A DNA stretch of 64,000 bases, from contig RGUL01000001.1 of NCBI GenBank assembly GCA_010027845.1, positions 62,001-126,000 of the forward strand, written 5' to 3'. A program made the position numbers and the translations under genes. Position 1 is the stretch's first letter; each line of letters begins with the position of its first letter. The notes beneath the pieces were generated by a model. The model did no database searches. It saw only the letters and a program-made list of their open reading frames with translations, and had not been told where the DNA came from. The stretch is from Gammaproteobacteria bacterium. Its GTDB lineage: Bacteria > Pseudomonadota > Gammaproteobacteria > Steroidobacterales > Steroidobacteraceae. Positions 1 through 9,180 of the stretch are shown piece after piece.

Positions 1-4
1 GATA

Positions 5-22
5 TGTCAATTTAAGTTTACA
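5..22. promoter_or_regulatory. PpsR/CrtJ-type operator at window edge
   Basis: The sequence TGTCAATTTAAGTTTACA is an exact TGT-N12-ACA match and agrees with 11 of the 12 outer positions of TGTCAA-N6-TTGACA, the site known for PpsR/CrtJ. It lies 9 bases beyond the ppsR stop codon, so it is not in the ppsR promoter. It most likely controls a photosynthesis gene to the left of the window. Confidence 0.6.
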
Positions 23-31
23 AAGGCGCCG

Positions 32-1498
32 TCAGCGGCGTCGACTACCCTTACCGCGACCCTTGGGCGGCACCACCTCGAGCTCTTCGTCCCCGGCTTC
101 GAGGTCGCCCAGGCCGTGACGCCGCAACTTTACGTACAGCGACTGACGCGACAATCCCAGCATTTCGGCCGCGGAGGCGCGATTGTCGCGCGTCAGTTCG
201 AGTGCCGCCTCGATGCACAGCCGCTCGATCACATCGGTGGTCTCGCGCACCAATTCCTTCAAAGAAACCCGGCCGACGAGTTCGGTCAACTGCTCGACCG
301 AGCGCGGCAGTTCGCGCGCGTTGCGCGCCTCACCCGCCGAACTGCGCCGCCGTTCGACGTTGCGGATCGCAAAACCGATACCCGTTTCACCACGCTCGGG
401 GAGCGACACCGCCGAAATTTCCACCTCGGCCTGCGAGCCGTACTCGCCGCGCAACGAGGTGGCGAACATGCGCACGCTGCCGTGCTGCCGCAGGTTCGCC
501 ACGAGCACACCGAGATCGACGCCGGGGCGTCCGAGCCAGCGATCGAGCGACTCGTTGCGCACCAAGTCTTCGGTCGCGATCTGCACCAAGTCGAGGAACG
601 CACGATTCGCGGTTTGGATCCGTCCGTCGGCGTCGGTCACCACTAGTCCGTCCGGTAAACGCTGGAACACGTCGGCCAAACGCGCACCGCTCGAGCGCGC
701 ATCGACGGCGATTGCGGCACCGAGCGGCGCCATGCGCACCAAAATGTTGGAAACGTTTTCCTGCCTGAACAACACGCCGACGAGCACGCATTCACGCTGA
801 CGATCCGCGAGTCGCACCCGCAATTCTTCGGCGCGGCCCGCGGTCCGCAGTACCGACATCCAATCACCGACCAGCCGCGCACCGCTTGCATCGAAACTCT
901 CGGCAAAACTGCGGCCGACGAGTTTGCGCGACGCATCGCCCAATAATTTCGCCGCCGCCGGATTCGCTTCCACTATTTTTTGGGTTGCGGCATCGACGAT
1001 CAGCACCGCTTCCGTGACCGACTGCAACAACAAGCGATAACGCGTTTCGGCAACCCGCAGCCGCGAGTAGTCGCGCTCCAGCGATTGTTCCGCCTCGACC
1101 AATCGTTGTTGCAACGCAGCGACGGCGCGTAAATCGCGGCCTGCGGCCAAAAATCGACCGGTGCCGTCAAGTTTGCGCAATGTATACGTGACCGGCACGG
1201 TTCCACCGGCCGCCAACGGATGATTCAACTGTCGCGCGCGCGCCGCGGGATTTTCCGCCTCGGAATACAACAATTCGATTTTCGGCACGCTCTCGCTCGT
1301 GACCGCTTCGCGCCACGACTTGCCGACCATACCGGCGCCGATTTCGCCGGCGAGCGTCTCACTACCGAAGGCCGCGTCGCGCACGACTCCCTTGGCATCG
1401 AGCACGAGCGCGACGTCGGTGGATGCTGTGATGAGGCTGGACACCGTCTCGGCATCGAGTCCGGTGAGGGCCTTCCTTGGCGCCTTGAATGATTTCAC
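32..1498 (-). CDS. ppsR: Photosynthesis gene repressor PpsR (CrtJ)
   Basis: Redox-responsive DNA-binding repressor of bacteriochlorophyll, carotenoid and antenna genes. The 488-residue protein has the family layout: an N-terminal PAS-like region (about 15-130), a coiled linker (about 125-155), two further PAS domains (about 155-260 and 275-380) and a C-terminal Fis-type helix-turn-helix (about 425-462, ending SRQSLYVKLRRHGL). It contains exactly two cysteines, Cys237 between PAS domains and Cys428 beside the HTH. These match in place the two redox cysteines known in PpsR/CrtJ. A basic tail (RGKGSRRR) follows. The start is a GTG at 1496-1498, because an upstream in-frame ATG runs straight into a stop; no clear Shine-Dalgarno is seen. 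It lies 13 bases after aerR, so the two are probably cotranscribed. Confidence 0.93.
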   Translation of the reverse strand: MKSFKAPRKALTGLDAETVSSLITASTDVALVLDAKGVVRDAAFGSETLAGEIGAGMVGKSWREAVTSESVPKIELLYSEAENPAARARQLNHPLAAGGTVPVTYTLRKLDGTGRFLAAGRDLRAVAALQQRLVEAEQSLERDYSRLRVAETRYRLLLQSVTEAVLIVDAATQKIVEANPAAAKLLGDASRKLVGRSFAESFDASGARLVGDWMSVLRTAGRAEELRVRLADRQRECVLVGVLFRQENVSNILVRMAPLGAAIAVDARSSGARLADVFQRLPDGLVVTDADGRIQTANRAFLDLVQIATEDLVRNESLDRWLGRPGVDLGVLVANLRQHGSVRMFATSLRGEYGSQAEVEISAVSLPERGETGIGFAIRNVERRRSSAGEARNARELPRSVEQLTELVGRVSLKELVRETTDVIERLCIEAALELTRDNRASAAEMLGLSRQSLYVKLRRHGLGDLEAGDEELEVVPPKGRGKGSRRR

Positions 1499-1511
1499 TC
1501 GTCAGACCATG

Positions 1512-2372
1512 TCAGTTCCGTTGACCGAGCAACTGCAGCAAACGTTCGGCTTGAAGGACGGCATCGCGACCATCGGAAGCGGTGGTGTCGGCACCGACCA
1601 TCGCGACCCGTTCCGGATGCGCCGAGAACGGATTGCCGCCGACCATAACGCCGATTCTGCGATTCGACGACGCCCGACGTAGGGCGCGAACGAACCCGGC
1701 CAAAGATTCCAACTGGTCGGGCCGACTGATCGATACGCCTACGATCGCAAACCATTCGTGCTCGACGAGCGAGAGTATATCCGCTTCGTTCGCACCCGGC
1801 GCATCCCAAACATCCCATCCCGCACGACGCAAAAAATCGGCGACCATCATCGAACCGAAAACGTGTTGATCGCCAGGCATCGCAAGCAATAAAACTCGAT
1901 GCCCCGAGCGCGGCGCATCGGCCGGCTGCGCACTCGACTGACTCAATTGGTAGGCCAACTCTTGCAGGCGCTGCAGTCCGACCGTGACCGCGACGAAGTC
2001 GCTCTGATCGGTTTCCCACAGCACACCGAAATGCCGAGCGACCGCCGCCAAAAGATCGAGGTAGATGGTCTCGGCACTCATGCCGAGATCGCGCAATTCC
2101 TCGACGTACGCATGCGCCCGCGCCGCATCGCCCGCGAGCACGATGCGGGCAAATTCGGTGACCTGCGCGGCGCCCGGCCGCAACTCGTCCGCGGACGGCT
2201 CGCAGGCGGACGGCAAACCCGCGCGGTGCGCGAGCAAGAGCCGCGGAATGACCTGGCCTTCGATGGTTCTGAGCAGCGTGGAAGAATCCGAGTCAACGGC
2301 AGGCGCCGCCGCGGAACGGCTCTCTTCGTCGCCCGATCTAGGGGGACCCCCTTTGCGCTCGAAGCTCGACAT
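1512..2372 (-). CDS. ppaA: B12-binding antirepressor AerR/PpaA
   Basis: Cobalamin-dependent light-sensing partner that counteracts PpsR. From the chosen ATG the protein has 286 residues: a low-complexity head, a helical region and a C-terminal B12-binding Rossmann domain. The signature GDQHVFG (DxHxxG), GVSISRP and the MVGGNP loop are all visible. An upstream in-frame ATG would add 40 arginine-rich residues with no family look. The ATG at 2370-2372 is preceded by a GGGGG Shine-Dalgarno-like run, so it is preferred. It is divergent from bchF and directly upstream of ppsR, the usual ppsR-ppaA-bchF order of purple-bacterial clusters. Confidence 0.88.
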   Translation of the reverse strand: MSSFERKGGPPRSGDEESRSAAAPAVDSDSSTLLRTIEGQVIPRLLLAHRAGLPSACEPSADELRPGAAQVTEFARIVLAGDAARAHAYVEELRDLGMSAETIYLDLLAAVARHFGVLWETDQSDFVAVTVGLQRLQELAYQLSQSSAQPADAPRSGHRVLLLAMPGDQHVFGSMMVADFLRRAGWDVWDAPGANEADILSLVEHEWFAIVGVSISRPDQLESLAGFVRALRRASSNRRIGVMVGGNPFSAHPERVAMVGADTTASDGRDAVLQAERLLQLLGQRN

Positions 2373-2514
2373 CGCAGACCCCCGGTTCCGCGCTGACCAC
2401 ACTGGCCACGCAGGCACCGAAATGCACTCCCTTGCGACGTTCGGTCGGACCCGTCTACGCGGTGTCCGAAGCCTAAGGCCGCACGATGACACAAATATCC
2501 CCGGACGTGTAAAT

Positions 2515-2571
2515 TGTCAATTTTTAATGACGTAAATATAGGTTGACAGCCTACCGCTCGCCTCTTTAGAT
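2515..2571 (+). promoter_or_regulatory. bchF promoter with PpsR-like sites
   Basis: A sigma70-like promoter is readable: TTGACA at 2543-2548, a 17-bp spacer and TTAGAT at 2566-2571, placing transcription start near 2578 and a short leader before the bchF ATG at 2601. Two one-mismatch versions of TGT-N12-ACA overlap it: TGTCAATTTTTAATGACG (2515-2532) and CGTAAATATAGGTTGACA (2531-2548). The second contains the -35 box. The region is AT-rich compared with its surroundings and also lies upstream of the divergent ppaA. The promoter is convincing by inspection; the operators are weaker than those at bchC. Confidence 0.5.
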
Positions 2572-2600
2572 TCAGGGCGTTGCAGCGCAGTGAGCCCACG

Positions 2601-3113
2601 ATGCCCAACGCCGAGCACGCGACGGGATCCCGTCCCATGTACACCCCCGAGCAAAGACGCCGACGGGACGCCTCCCCGTGGACGATCGTGCAGGGCGTGC
2701 TCGCGCCCCTGCAGTTGCTCGCCTTCCTCGTCAGCCTCTGGTTGGTGCTGCAGTTTTTGCAAACCGGCGCGGGCGGTACGGCCGCGACGATCTCGATCTT
2801 CGTCAAGACCGGTTTCCTGTACGCCATCATGATCACCGGCGCCATCTGGGAGCGCGAAGTGTTCGGCGTGTGGGTGTTCGCGCCGGCATTCTTTTGGGAA
2901 GACGTCGTGAGTACGGTCGTCATCGCCTTGCACACCGCCTACGTGTACGCCTGGTCGACCGATGCACTACCCATGCGCGAGCAAATGTGGCTCGCCCTGC
3001 TCGCGTACTCGACTTATGTTTTGAATGCCTTGCAGTTTTTTTGGAAGCTACGGCTCGCCAAGCGTGAACAACGCAGCGAACTCACCGCACCCACGGTCTT
3101 GGTGACCGAGTGA
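2601..3113 (+). CDS. bchF: 3-vinyl (bacterio)chlorophyllide hydratase BchF
   Basis: Hydrates the C3 vinyl group of (bacterio)chlorophyllide a to hydroxyethyl in bacteriochlorophyll a synthesis. The 170-residue protein has the family start MYTPEQRRRRDASPW and four hydrophobic segments. The ATG at 2601 is preferred over the in-frame TTG at 2580, which would coincide with the predicted transcription start. It is the first gene of a plus-strand operon; its stop overlaps the lhaA GTG (GTGA). In most purple bacteria bchNBHLM lie between bchF and lhaA; here they are absent. Confidence 0.9.
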   Translation: MPNAEHATGSRPMYTPEQRRRRDASPWTIVQGVLAPLQLLAFLVSLWLVLQFLQTGAGGTAATISIFVKTGFLYAIMITGAIWEREVFGVWVFAPAFFWEDVVSTVVIALHTAYVYAWSTDALPMREQMWLALLAYSTYVLNALQFFWKLRLAKREQRSELTAPTVLVTE

Positions 3114-4522
3114 GGCGCGCGTTCTGGAATAACTCGCGCTTCCTGCCGTTCGCCGATGCGGCGAGCGCGGATCTGCCGTTGTCACGCCTGCTGCGCTTGT
3201 CGTTGTTCCAAGCATCGGTCGGCATCGCACTCGCATTGCTTAACGGCACGTTGAATCGCGTGATGATCGTCGAACTGAACGTCCCAGCGTGGCTCGTGTC
3301 GGCGATGATCGCACTGCCGATTTTGTTCGCCCCGTTTCGCGCCGTGATGGGCTTTCATTCGGACAACCATCGCTCGGTACTCGGGTGGCGTCGCGTGCCC
3401 TACATTTGGTTCGGCACACTTTTGCAGTACGGCGGTCTAGCAGTGATGCCGTTCGCCTTGCTCGTTTTGAGTGGCGAGGGCCGCGGTCCGATCGTGGTCG
3501 GTCAAATCGGCGCGGCGATCGCGTTTTTGTTGGTCGGTGCGGGCCTACACTCGACGCAGACGGCCGGTCTCGCCCTCGCCTCCGATCTCGCACCGGCCAG
3601 CACCCGCGCGCGCGTCGTGGCCTTGATGTACGTCATGTTGCTGCTCGGCATGGCGGGTGCATCGATGGTATTCGGCGCCCTGCTCGGCGGCGCGTTCTCG
3701 CCGTTGCGACTGATTCAAACCATCCAAGGCGCAGCGGTGGCAACTTTTTTCCTGAACGTCATCGCACTTTGGAAACAGGAACCGCGCGACACCTCGCGAT
3801 CGACAGCGCACGACGACGAAAAACGCTTCACAGTCGCCTGGCGTAACTTCACCGCACCGTCGACCACACGTCGCTTGCTGGTGGCGGTCGGTTGCGGTTC
3901 GGCGGCGTTCAGCATGCAAGACGTGCTGCTCGAGCCTTACGGCGGGCAAGTGCTACATATGGCGGTCGGTGCAACCAGCGAATTGACCGCGCTCTCTGCG
4001 GGCGGTTCCTTGCTCGCCTTCGCACTATCGGCACGTTTGCTCGGTCGCGGCTCGCATCCGCTGCGCCTCGCCGCGTTCGGCGCGCTGATCGGCGTATTCG
4101 CATTCGCCGCGGTCGTGTTCGCCGAACCGTTCGACTCGGAACTGTTGTTCCGAATCGGGGCTGCATTGATCGGCTTCGGCGGCGGATTTTTTTCGGTCGG
4201 CACACTGGTGTCGGCGATGGCGCTCGAGCGAAAAGACAACGGGCTCGCGCTCGGTGCGTGGGGCGCGGTGCAAGCGACGGCCGCAGGACTCGCGATCGCG
4301 ATCGGCGGCGCGATCTGCAACGGCATCGGCAAGCTCGCCGCGACGGGCGCACTCGGCCCGGCGCTAGCATCGTCGGCCACCGGATACATGTTCGTTTACC
4401 ACCTCGAAATCGCATTTTTGTTTGCGGCGCTGATTGCGATCGGGCCTTTGACGCGCCGACAACCCGGTGGCGAGCGTGAGCTACCACCGGAACGCCTGGG
4501 TCTGGCCGAATTGCCGGGCTAA
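3110..4522 (+). CDS. lhaA: Light-harvesting 1 assembly protein LhaA (PucC family)
   Basis: Polytopic inner-membrane protein of the bacteriochlorophyll-delivery branch of the MFS, needed for LH1 assembly. The 470 residues hold about 12 hydrophobic segments. Family traits include SLFQASVGIALALLNGTLNR, the basic loop HSDNHRSVLGWRRVPYIWFG, and GLALASDLAPASTRARVV. The start is GTG at 3110, whose GTGA overlaps the bchF stop. It sits immediately before puhA, as in other puh operons, so it is called LhaA rather than PucC; the two are homologous and context decides. Confidence 0.88.
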   Translation: MRRAFWNNSRFLPFADAASADLPLSRLLRLSLFQASVGIALALLNGTLNRVMIVELNVPAWLVSAMIALPILFAPFRAVMGFHSDNHRSVLGWRRVPYIWFGTLLQYGGLAVMPFALLVLSGEGRGPIVVGQIGAAIAFLLVGAGLHSTQTAGLALASDLAPASTRARVVALMYVMLLLGMAGASMVFGALLGGAFSPLRLIQTIQGAAVATFFLNVIALWKQEPRDTSRSTAHDDEKRFTVAWRNFTAPSTTRRLLVAVGCGSAAFSMQDVLLEPYGGQVLHMAVGATSELTALSAGGSLLAFALSARLLGRGSHPLRLAAFGALIGVFAFAAVVFAEPFDSELLFRIGAALIGFGGGFFSVGTLVSAMALERKDNGLALGAWGAVQATAAGLAIAIGGAICNGIGKLAATGALGPALASSATGYMFVYHLEIAFLFAALIAIGPLTRRQPGGERELPPERLGLAELPG

Positions 4523-4564
4523 ATCGCAGTTCAATCGATAGGAAGTTTCAGGGAGGACGTCATC

Positions 4565-5368
4565 ATGCAGAGCAATCCACTGTTCGAATACACCGACACC
4601 GCACAACTGGCGCTGTACGGATTTTGGGTTTTCTTCGCGGCCTTGATTTGGTATTTGCACCGCGAAGATAAGCGCGAGGGTTATCCGCTCGACACCCATC
4701 GCGTCGATCGTCACGGCAATCCGGAGACCGTCGAAGGTTTCCCCGGCGTGCCCTGCGCCAAAGTTTTCCGCCTAGCCGACGGCAGCGAAATTCGCGTACC
4801 GGACGCCTCGCGCGCGGATCGACGTCCGGTCGCCGCGCGGCAAGTCGGTTGGGACGACCGCTATGGCCCGGATGTCGGTGCCCCGCTCGATCCGACCGGC
4901 AATCCCATGGCCGATGGCGTCGGGCCGGCAGCCTATGCCGAGCGCGCCAATCAACCGGAACGCATGCTCGATGGCTCGGCGATGATCGTGCCGCTGCGGC
5001 TCGCCGCCGGCTGGAGCGTCGATGCACGAGACCCGGATCCGCGCGGCATGACCGTCTGCGGACTCGACGGCGCAGTCGCGGGCACCGTCAAAGAAATCTG
5101 GGTCGACCGTGCCGAGCCGCAGATTCGCTACCTCGAAGTCGAACTCAACGGCGGCGGACGACACGTCATGCTCCCGAGCGGCTTCGTGCGGTACGACGCA
5201 GCACACCGCAAGGTCAAAGTCGCCTCGATCACCGCTGCGCAATTCGGTGCCGTGCCGGCGATCGGCAGCCACGAGCAGATCACCAAGCTCGAGGAGGATC
5301 GCATCTGCGCGTACTACGCGAGCGGTCACTTGTACGCGACCCCCGCACGCATCGAATCGCTGATCTGA
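4565..5368 (+). CDS. puhA: Photosynthetic reaction centre H subunit PuhA
   Basis: Structural H subunit that caps the L/M core on the cytoplasmic side and shapes the proton path to QB. The 267-residue protein has one N-terminal membrane helix (about 15-33, ending WYLHREDKREGYPL, the family hallmark), followed by a soluble PRC-barrel domain (about 140-235). A strong Shine-Dalgarno (GGGAGGA) lies 7-8 bases before the ATG. The 42-base gap from lhaA contains no obvious promoter or terminator, so it is read with lhaA and puhB. Confidence 0.95.
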   Translation: MQSNPLFEYTDTAQLALYGFWVFFAALIWYLHREDKREGYPLDTHRVDRHGNPETVEGFPGVPCAKVFRLADGSEIRVPDASRADRRPVAARQVGWDDRYGPDVGAPLDPTGNPMADGVGPAAYAERANQPERMLDGSAMIVPLRLAAGWSVDARDPDPRGMTVCGLDGAVAGTVKEIWVDRAEPQIRYLEVELNGGGRHVMLPSGFVRYDAAHRKVKVASITAAQFGAVPAIGSHEQITKLEEDRICAYYASGHLYATPARIESLI

Positions 5369-5372
5369 CGCC

Positions 5373-6023
5373 ATGACCGTCCGCGCCACGTTCAGCGAAC
5401 ACGACAGCGAACCCGTACGGGGTTTACCGGCTCTGCTACCGCAGGGTGAGCGTGTGCTTTGGCAGGGAGCGCCCGACTGGCGCTCCCTCGCCTTGCACGC
5501 TTATCGGTTGCGTGAATTGAGTGTGTACTTCGTTTTGATCGTGGCGGCCCGCGCCGCGTATTTGCTCGCCTCGGGCGCGACACCGGAGGCTGCGATACGC
5601 GGCTGCCTCGGACCGGTCGTATTTTCTTTGATCAGCCTCGGGCTGCTGGCTGCCGTCGCGATCTTTGCGGCGCGTTCGACCGTGTACACGATCACGACCC
5701 GACGCGTCGTCGTGCGGCAGGGCATCGCCCTGGCGAGTTCCGTGAACCTGCCGTTCGCGACCATTGAATCGGCGGATCTGCGCCTGCATGCGGATGGCAC
5801 CGGTGATCTCGCCCTCCAGATGAATCGTAACGAGCGCATTTCATATCTTTGGCTGTGGCCGCATGTCAGGCCGTGGCGACTGACGTTCCCGCAACCGTCG
5901 CTGCGCAGTCTGCCCGATGCTGAGCGTGCCGCCGAAATTTTACGGACAGCTTTCTTGGCAACGTTGTCGCGCCCCGATGTGGCACCACGCATCACGGCTG
6001 TGGCGATCGGAGCCTCCGCGTGA
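5373..6023 (+). CDS. puhB: Photosynthetic complex assembly protein PuhB
   Basis: Membrane protein needed for reaction-centre assembly. The 216 residues show two or three hydrophobic segments (about 45-65 and 75-105), then a PH-like domain (TVYTITTRRVVVRQG through the C-terminus), the usual PuhB arrangement. It starts four bases after puhA and overlaps the puhC GTG start (GTGA). Confidence 0.88.
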   Translation: MTVRATFSEHDSEPVRGLPALLPQGERVLWQGAPDWRSLALHAYRLRELSVYFVLIVAARAAYLLASGATPEAAIRGCLGPVVFSLISLGLLAAVAIFAARSTVYTITTRRVVVRQGIALASSVNLPFATIESADLRLHADGTGDLALQMNRNERISYLWLWPHVRPWRLTFPQPSLRSLPDAERAAEILRTAFLATLSRPDVAPRITAVAIGASA

Positions 6024-6484
6024 CGAGCAGCGTCGGGTCGCGTGAATTGCCGCGACCGGTGCTGTTCGCAGCAGGAGTTTTGCTCGTCCTCGCGTTGTTG
6101 ATTGCCGCCTTCGGTAACGGCAAAACGACCAACACGAACGATGCGACGCCGATCGTCGCGAGTTACGAAATCAGTTTGACGACTCGTGAGGACGGCTCGA
6201 TCCTGCCACGTCTCACCGACGGGCGCGCACTGCCGGCCATCGACGCCGAACGCGCCGGCTTCGTCAGCGGCGTGATTCGCGGTCTCGCACGGGGGCGCAA
6301 ACTCGGCGGCATCGATGCACTCGCACCCTACCGACTCACGCGACTACGCGATGGTCGATTGCTGTTGGTCGACACCAGCACCAACACGAGTTTAGACGTC
6401 GGCTTGTTCGGGTCGGACAACGCCCGAATCTTCGCGGATCTTTGGCGCGCCGCGGACGTACTCACCGGTAACGGCGGTCGTTGA
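6020..6484 (+). CDS. puhC: Photosynthetic complex assembly protein PuhC
   Basis: Small assembly factor for the RC-LH1 core. The 154-residue protein has a single N-terminal membrane anchor (about 12-31) and a periplasmic domain, as expected for PuhC. Divergence is high in this family, so the call leans partly on position between puhB and puhE. GTG start at 6020 overlaps the puhB stop; its own stop overlaps the TTG of the next gene. Confidence 0.8.
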   Translation: MTSSVGSRELPRPVLFAAGVLLVLALLIAAFGNGKTTNTNDATPIVASYEISLTTREDGSILPRLTDGRALPAIDAERAGFVSGVIRGLARGRKLGGIDALAPYRLTRLRDGRLLLVDTSTNTSLDVGLFGSDNARIFADLWRAADVLTGNGGR

Positions 6485-7275
6485 GCGTGTCGCCGGTACC
6501 CGTCATGCACTGGTCCGGCTACTTATCGACGATCGCGCTGACGATCGTCGCCTGGTGGGGTTCGACCGCGGTGATCGCCCGCCTCGTCGGTCGCACCCCC
6601 GACACTTATCCGAGTTTGCTCGTCATCGCGAGCGCACTCGGGCTCACCGGGTTCGCTGCCAACGTGGTGTTGCGTGACGTGACTACACCCGCGGCAGCGA
6701 TCGCAGGCTTTTCGGCTGCGCTATTTCTTTGGGGCTGGATCGAAGTCACCTTTCTGACCGGCGCCGTCACCGGCCCGTCGCGCACCACCTTGCCGCGACG
6801 TCAAGGTTGGGGACGAGCCTTCGATGCGCTTCGTGCGATTCTTTGGCACGAACTTTTGATCGTCGCGATCGTGGCCGTGGTGGCCGTGACGACTCTCGGT
6901 CGTGACAACGAGGTCGCGCTCTTGGTGTTGCTGCTGCTGTGGCTGATGCGCACGAGCGCCAAACTCAATTTGTTCCTCGGCGTGCGGAATCTCGGCGCCG
7001 GATTCCTGCCGCCGCATCTCGTGCATCTCCTAGACTTCATGCAACAGCGGCGAATGAATCTTTTGATGCCCGCCTCGCTGCTACTCGGTGCGGTCTTGAT
7101 GACATCGTTCGGTCGCGACGCCTTATCCGCCTCGACCGCATTCGAAGCCACGGCCGGCAGCTTGCTCGCCACACTCGCGCTACTGGCGACCGTCGAACAC
7201 TTATTCATGATCTTGCCGTTGCCCGCCGAAGCGCTGTGGCGCTGGAGCTTGGCCAACCGGCGCCCGTCGACCTAG
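6481..7275 (+). CDS. puhE: Photosynthetic complex assembly protein PuhE
   Basis: Polytopic membrane protein (about seven hydrophobic segments in 264 residues) matching the PuhE family found downstream of puhC; PuhE influences RC and pigment assembly. Features include WWGSTAVIARL near the start, the EVTFLTGAVTGPSR loop and the NLGAGFLPPHLVHLLDF stretch. Start codon is uncertain: TTG at 6481 overlaps the puhC stop (TTGA), GTG lies at 6487 and ATG at 6505. All give the same membrane topology. Confidence 0.8.
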   Translation: MSVSPVPVMHWSGYLSTIALTIVAWWGSTAVIARLVGRTPDTYPSLLVIASALGLTGFAANVVLRDVTTPAAAIAGFSAALFLWGWIEVTFLTGAVTGPSRTTLPRRQGWGRAFDALRAILWHELLIVAIVAVVAVTTLGRDNEVALLVLLLLWLMRTSAKLNLFLGVRNLGAGFLPPHLVHLLDFMQQRRMNLLMPASLLLGAVLMTSFGRDALSASTAFEATAGSLLATLALLATVEHLFMILPLPAEALWRWSLANRRPST

Positions 7276-7296
7276 GCGGAATCGGAGGGGGCGACC

Positions 7297-9165
7297 ATGC
7301 AGAACGAGCAATCATTTCCGCTACTCGACACCATCGACACGCCCGCGCAACTACGTGCGCTGGCGCCGACCCAATTGTCTAGCTTGGCCGGCGAGTTACG
7401 CGAGTTCTTGATCAGCAAGGTCGCAGCCAGCGGCGGTCACCTCGCTTCGGGCCTCGGGACGGTCGAACTCGCGATCGCCTTGCACTACTGCTTCGATACG
7501 CCGCGCGATCCGCTCGTGTGGGATGTCGGCCACCAATCCTATCCGCACAAAGTTTTGACCGGCCGGCGCGAGCAGTTGCACACGATCCGCAAGCGACCCG
7601 GAATCTCCGGTTTTTTGAAGCGCGACGAGAGTCCGTTCGACGCCTTTGGTGCAGGTCACTCGAGCACGTCGATCAGTGCGGCACTGGGACTCGCGATCGC
7701 CAGCCGCACCTTAGGCGACGCCGTCGACGCGGTAGCCGTGATCGGCGATGGCGCGCTGACGGCCGGTCTGGCCTTCGAGGCACTCGATCATGCGGGCGGC
7801 GCCGGTGAAAATTTAATCGTCGTGCTGAACGACAACGGCATGTCGATCTCCGAGAATGTCGGCGCACTCTCCAAGCACTTGACCACCCAAGGGCGCACCA
7901 GCAGTGCCGATGCGGCGGGATTTTTCAAAACACTCGGTTTCGAATACGAGGGGCCGATCGACGGCCACGACCTCGATGCGCTGCTGCCCGCGATTGCACG
8001 CGTCAAAAGTCGCCGCGGCCCTCGCCTGCTGCACGTGGTCACCCGAAAAGGCAAAGGTTATTCGCGCGCCGAGGCAGAGCCGATCAAATATCACGGCGTC
8101 ACACCCTTCGACCCGAACGGCGGTCTACCGCCCTCGAAGCCCTCCGAGCCGACTTACACGCAAGTGTTCGGCGAATGGCTGTGCGAGATGGCGGCGCAAG
8201 ATCCGCGACTCGTAGTGATCACCCCGGCGATGCGCGAGGGCTCGGGACTCGTCGAATTCGCCAGACGGTTTCCCGATCGCTATCACGACGTCGGCATCGC
8301 CGAGCAGCACGCCGTGACCTTCGCGGCCGGATTAGCCGCTGCCGGGCTACACCCGGTGGTTGCGATCTACTCGACGTTCTTACAGCGTGCGTTCGATCAA
8401 TTGGTACACGACGTGTGCTTACAGCAGTTGCCCGTCACGTTCGCGATCGATCGCGCGGGACTCGTCGGACCGGACGGCGCCACGCACAACGGCGGACTCG
8501 ATCTCAGTTACTTGCGCAGCGTGCCCGGCATGACCGTGATGACGCCTTCCAGCGGTAACAGCTTGCGCGCGATGCTGCGCACGGCCGTCGAACTCGGCAA
8601 ACCTTGCGCAGTGCGCTATCCGCGTGCGGCAGCACCCGGCACACCGACTCAAACGTCGTTGTTGCCGCGCGCACTGCCGATCGGCCGCGGTGAATTGCAG
8701 CGAAGAGGCTCGGGCATCGCCCTGCTCGTATTCGGCACCTTGATCGAAACCGCGCACGAAGTCGCCGATATCGTCGATGCGAGCGTCGCCGATATGCGCT
8801 ACGTCAAACCGTTAGATGAATCTTTGATCCTCGAACTCGCACAGCAACACGACGTACTAGTGACGATCGAGGAGAACGTCGTCGCCGGTGGCGCGGGCTC
8901 CGCCGTCGCCGAGCTTTTGGCGACGCACGGTATCGAGAAAGCCGTGCTCACGCTCGGCTTACCCGACCGTCCGATCGAGCACGGCACGCGCGAACAATGC
9001 CTGCAAGATGCGGGGCTGGACGTTGCTGGTATCTTCGATGCCGTCGCTCGTCACTGCGCCATCATCGGCCAAGAACGGAATCGCAAAGGCAAGCCGCTGC
9101 GTCTGCGCGATAACGCGATGTTCAACGGGGTACTGCGGCTATTGACGCGCAGCCAACTCGGCTAG
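7297..9165 (+). CDS. dxs: 1-deoxy-D-xylulose-5-phosphate synthase
   Basis: Thiamine-diphosphate enzyme that condenses pyruvate with glyceraldehyde-3-phosphate, the entry and flux-controlling step of the MEP pathway. The full 622-residue protein has the transketolase order: the [17 protein letters not shown] region, the catalytic GHSSTS histidine, the [18 protein letters not shown]...NDNGMS thiamine motif, the pyrimidine domain with [15 protein letters not shown], and a C-terminal transketolase domain. The GGAGGGGG Shine-Dalgarno fixes the ATG at 7297. Being last in the puh operon (21 bases after puhE), it is likely expressed with the photosynthetic apparatus to supply phytol and carotenoid precursors. 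Confidence 0.96.
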   Translation: MQNEQSFPLLDTIDTPAQLRALAPTQLSSLAGELREFLISKVAASGGHLASGLGTVELAIALHYCFDTPRDPLVWDVGHQSYPHKVLTGRREQLHTIRKRPGISGFLKRDESPFDAFGAGHSSTSISAALGLAIASRTLGDAVDAVAVIGDGALTAGLAFEALDHAGGAGENLIVVLNDNGMSISENVGALSKHLTTQGRTSSADAAGFFKTLGFEYEGPIDGHDLDALLPAIARVKSRRGPRLLHVVTRKGKGYSRAEAEPIKYHGVTPFDPNGGLPPSKPSEPTYTQVFGEWLCEMAAQDPRLVVITPAMREGSGLVEFARRFPDRYHDVGIAEQHAVTFAAGLAAAGLHPVVAIYSTFLQRAFDQLVHDVCLQQLPVTFAIDRAGLVGPDGATHNGGLDLSYLRSVPGMTVMTPSSGNSLRAMLRTAVELGKPCAVRYPRAAAPGTPTQTSLLPRALPIGRGELQRRGSGIALLVFGTLIETAHEVADIVDASVADMRYVKPLDESLILELAQQHDVLVTIEENVVAGGAGSAVAELLATHGIEKAVLTLGLPDRPIEHGTREQCLQDAGLDVAGIFDAVARHCAIIGQERNRKGKPLRLRDNAMFNGVLRLLTRSQLG

Positions 9166-9180
9166 CGCGACTCGATGAAC

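Noticed and set aside
183..800. Long plus-strand open frames opposite ppsR and, likewise, opposite most genes
   Set aside because: They are arginine- and serine-rich shadows of well-identified genes on the other strand and show no family motifs.
9166..9180. Bidirectional terminator between dxs and ispH
   Set aside because: Only 15 bases are available, with no hairpin or T-run.
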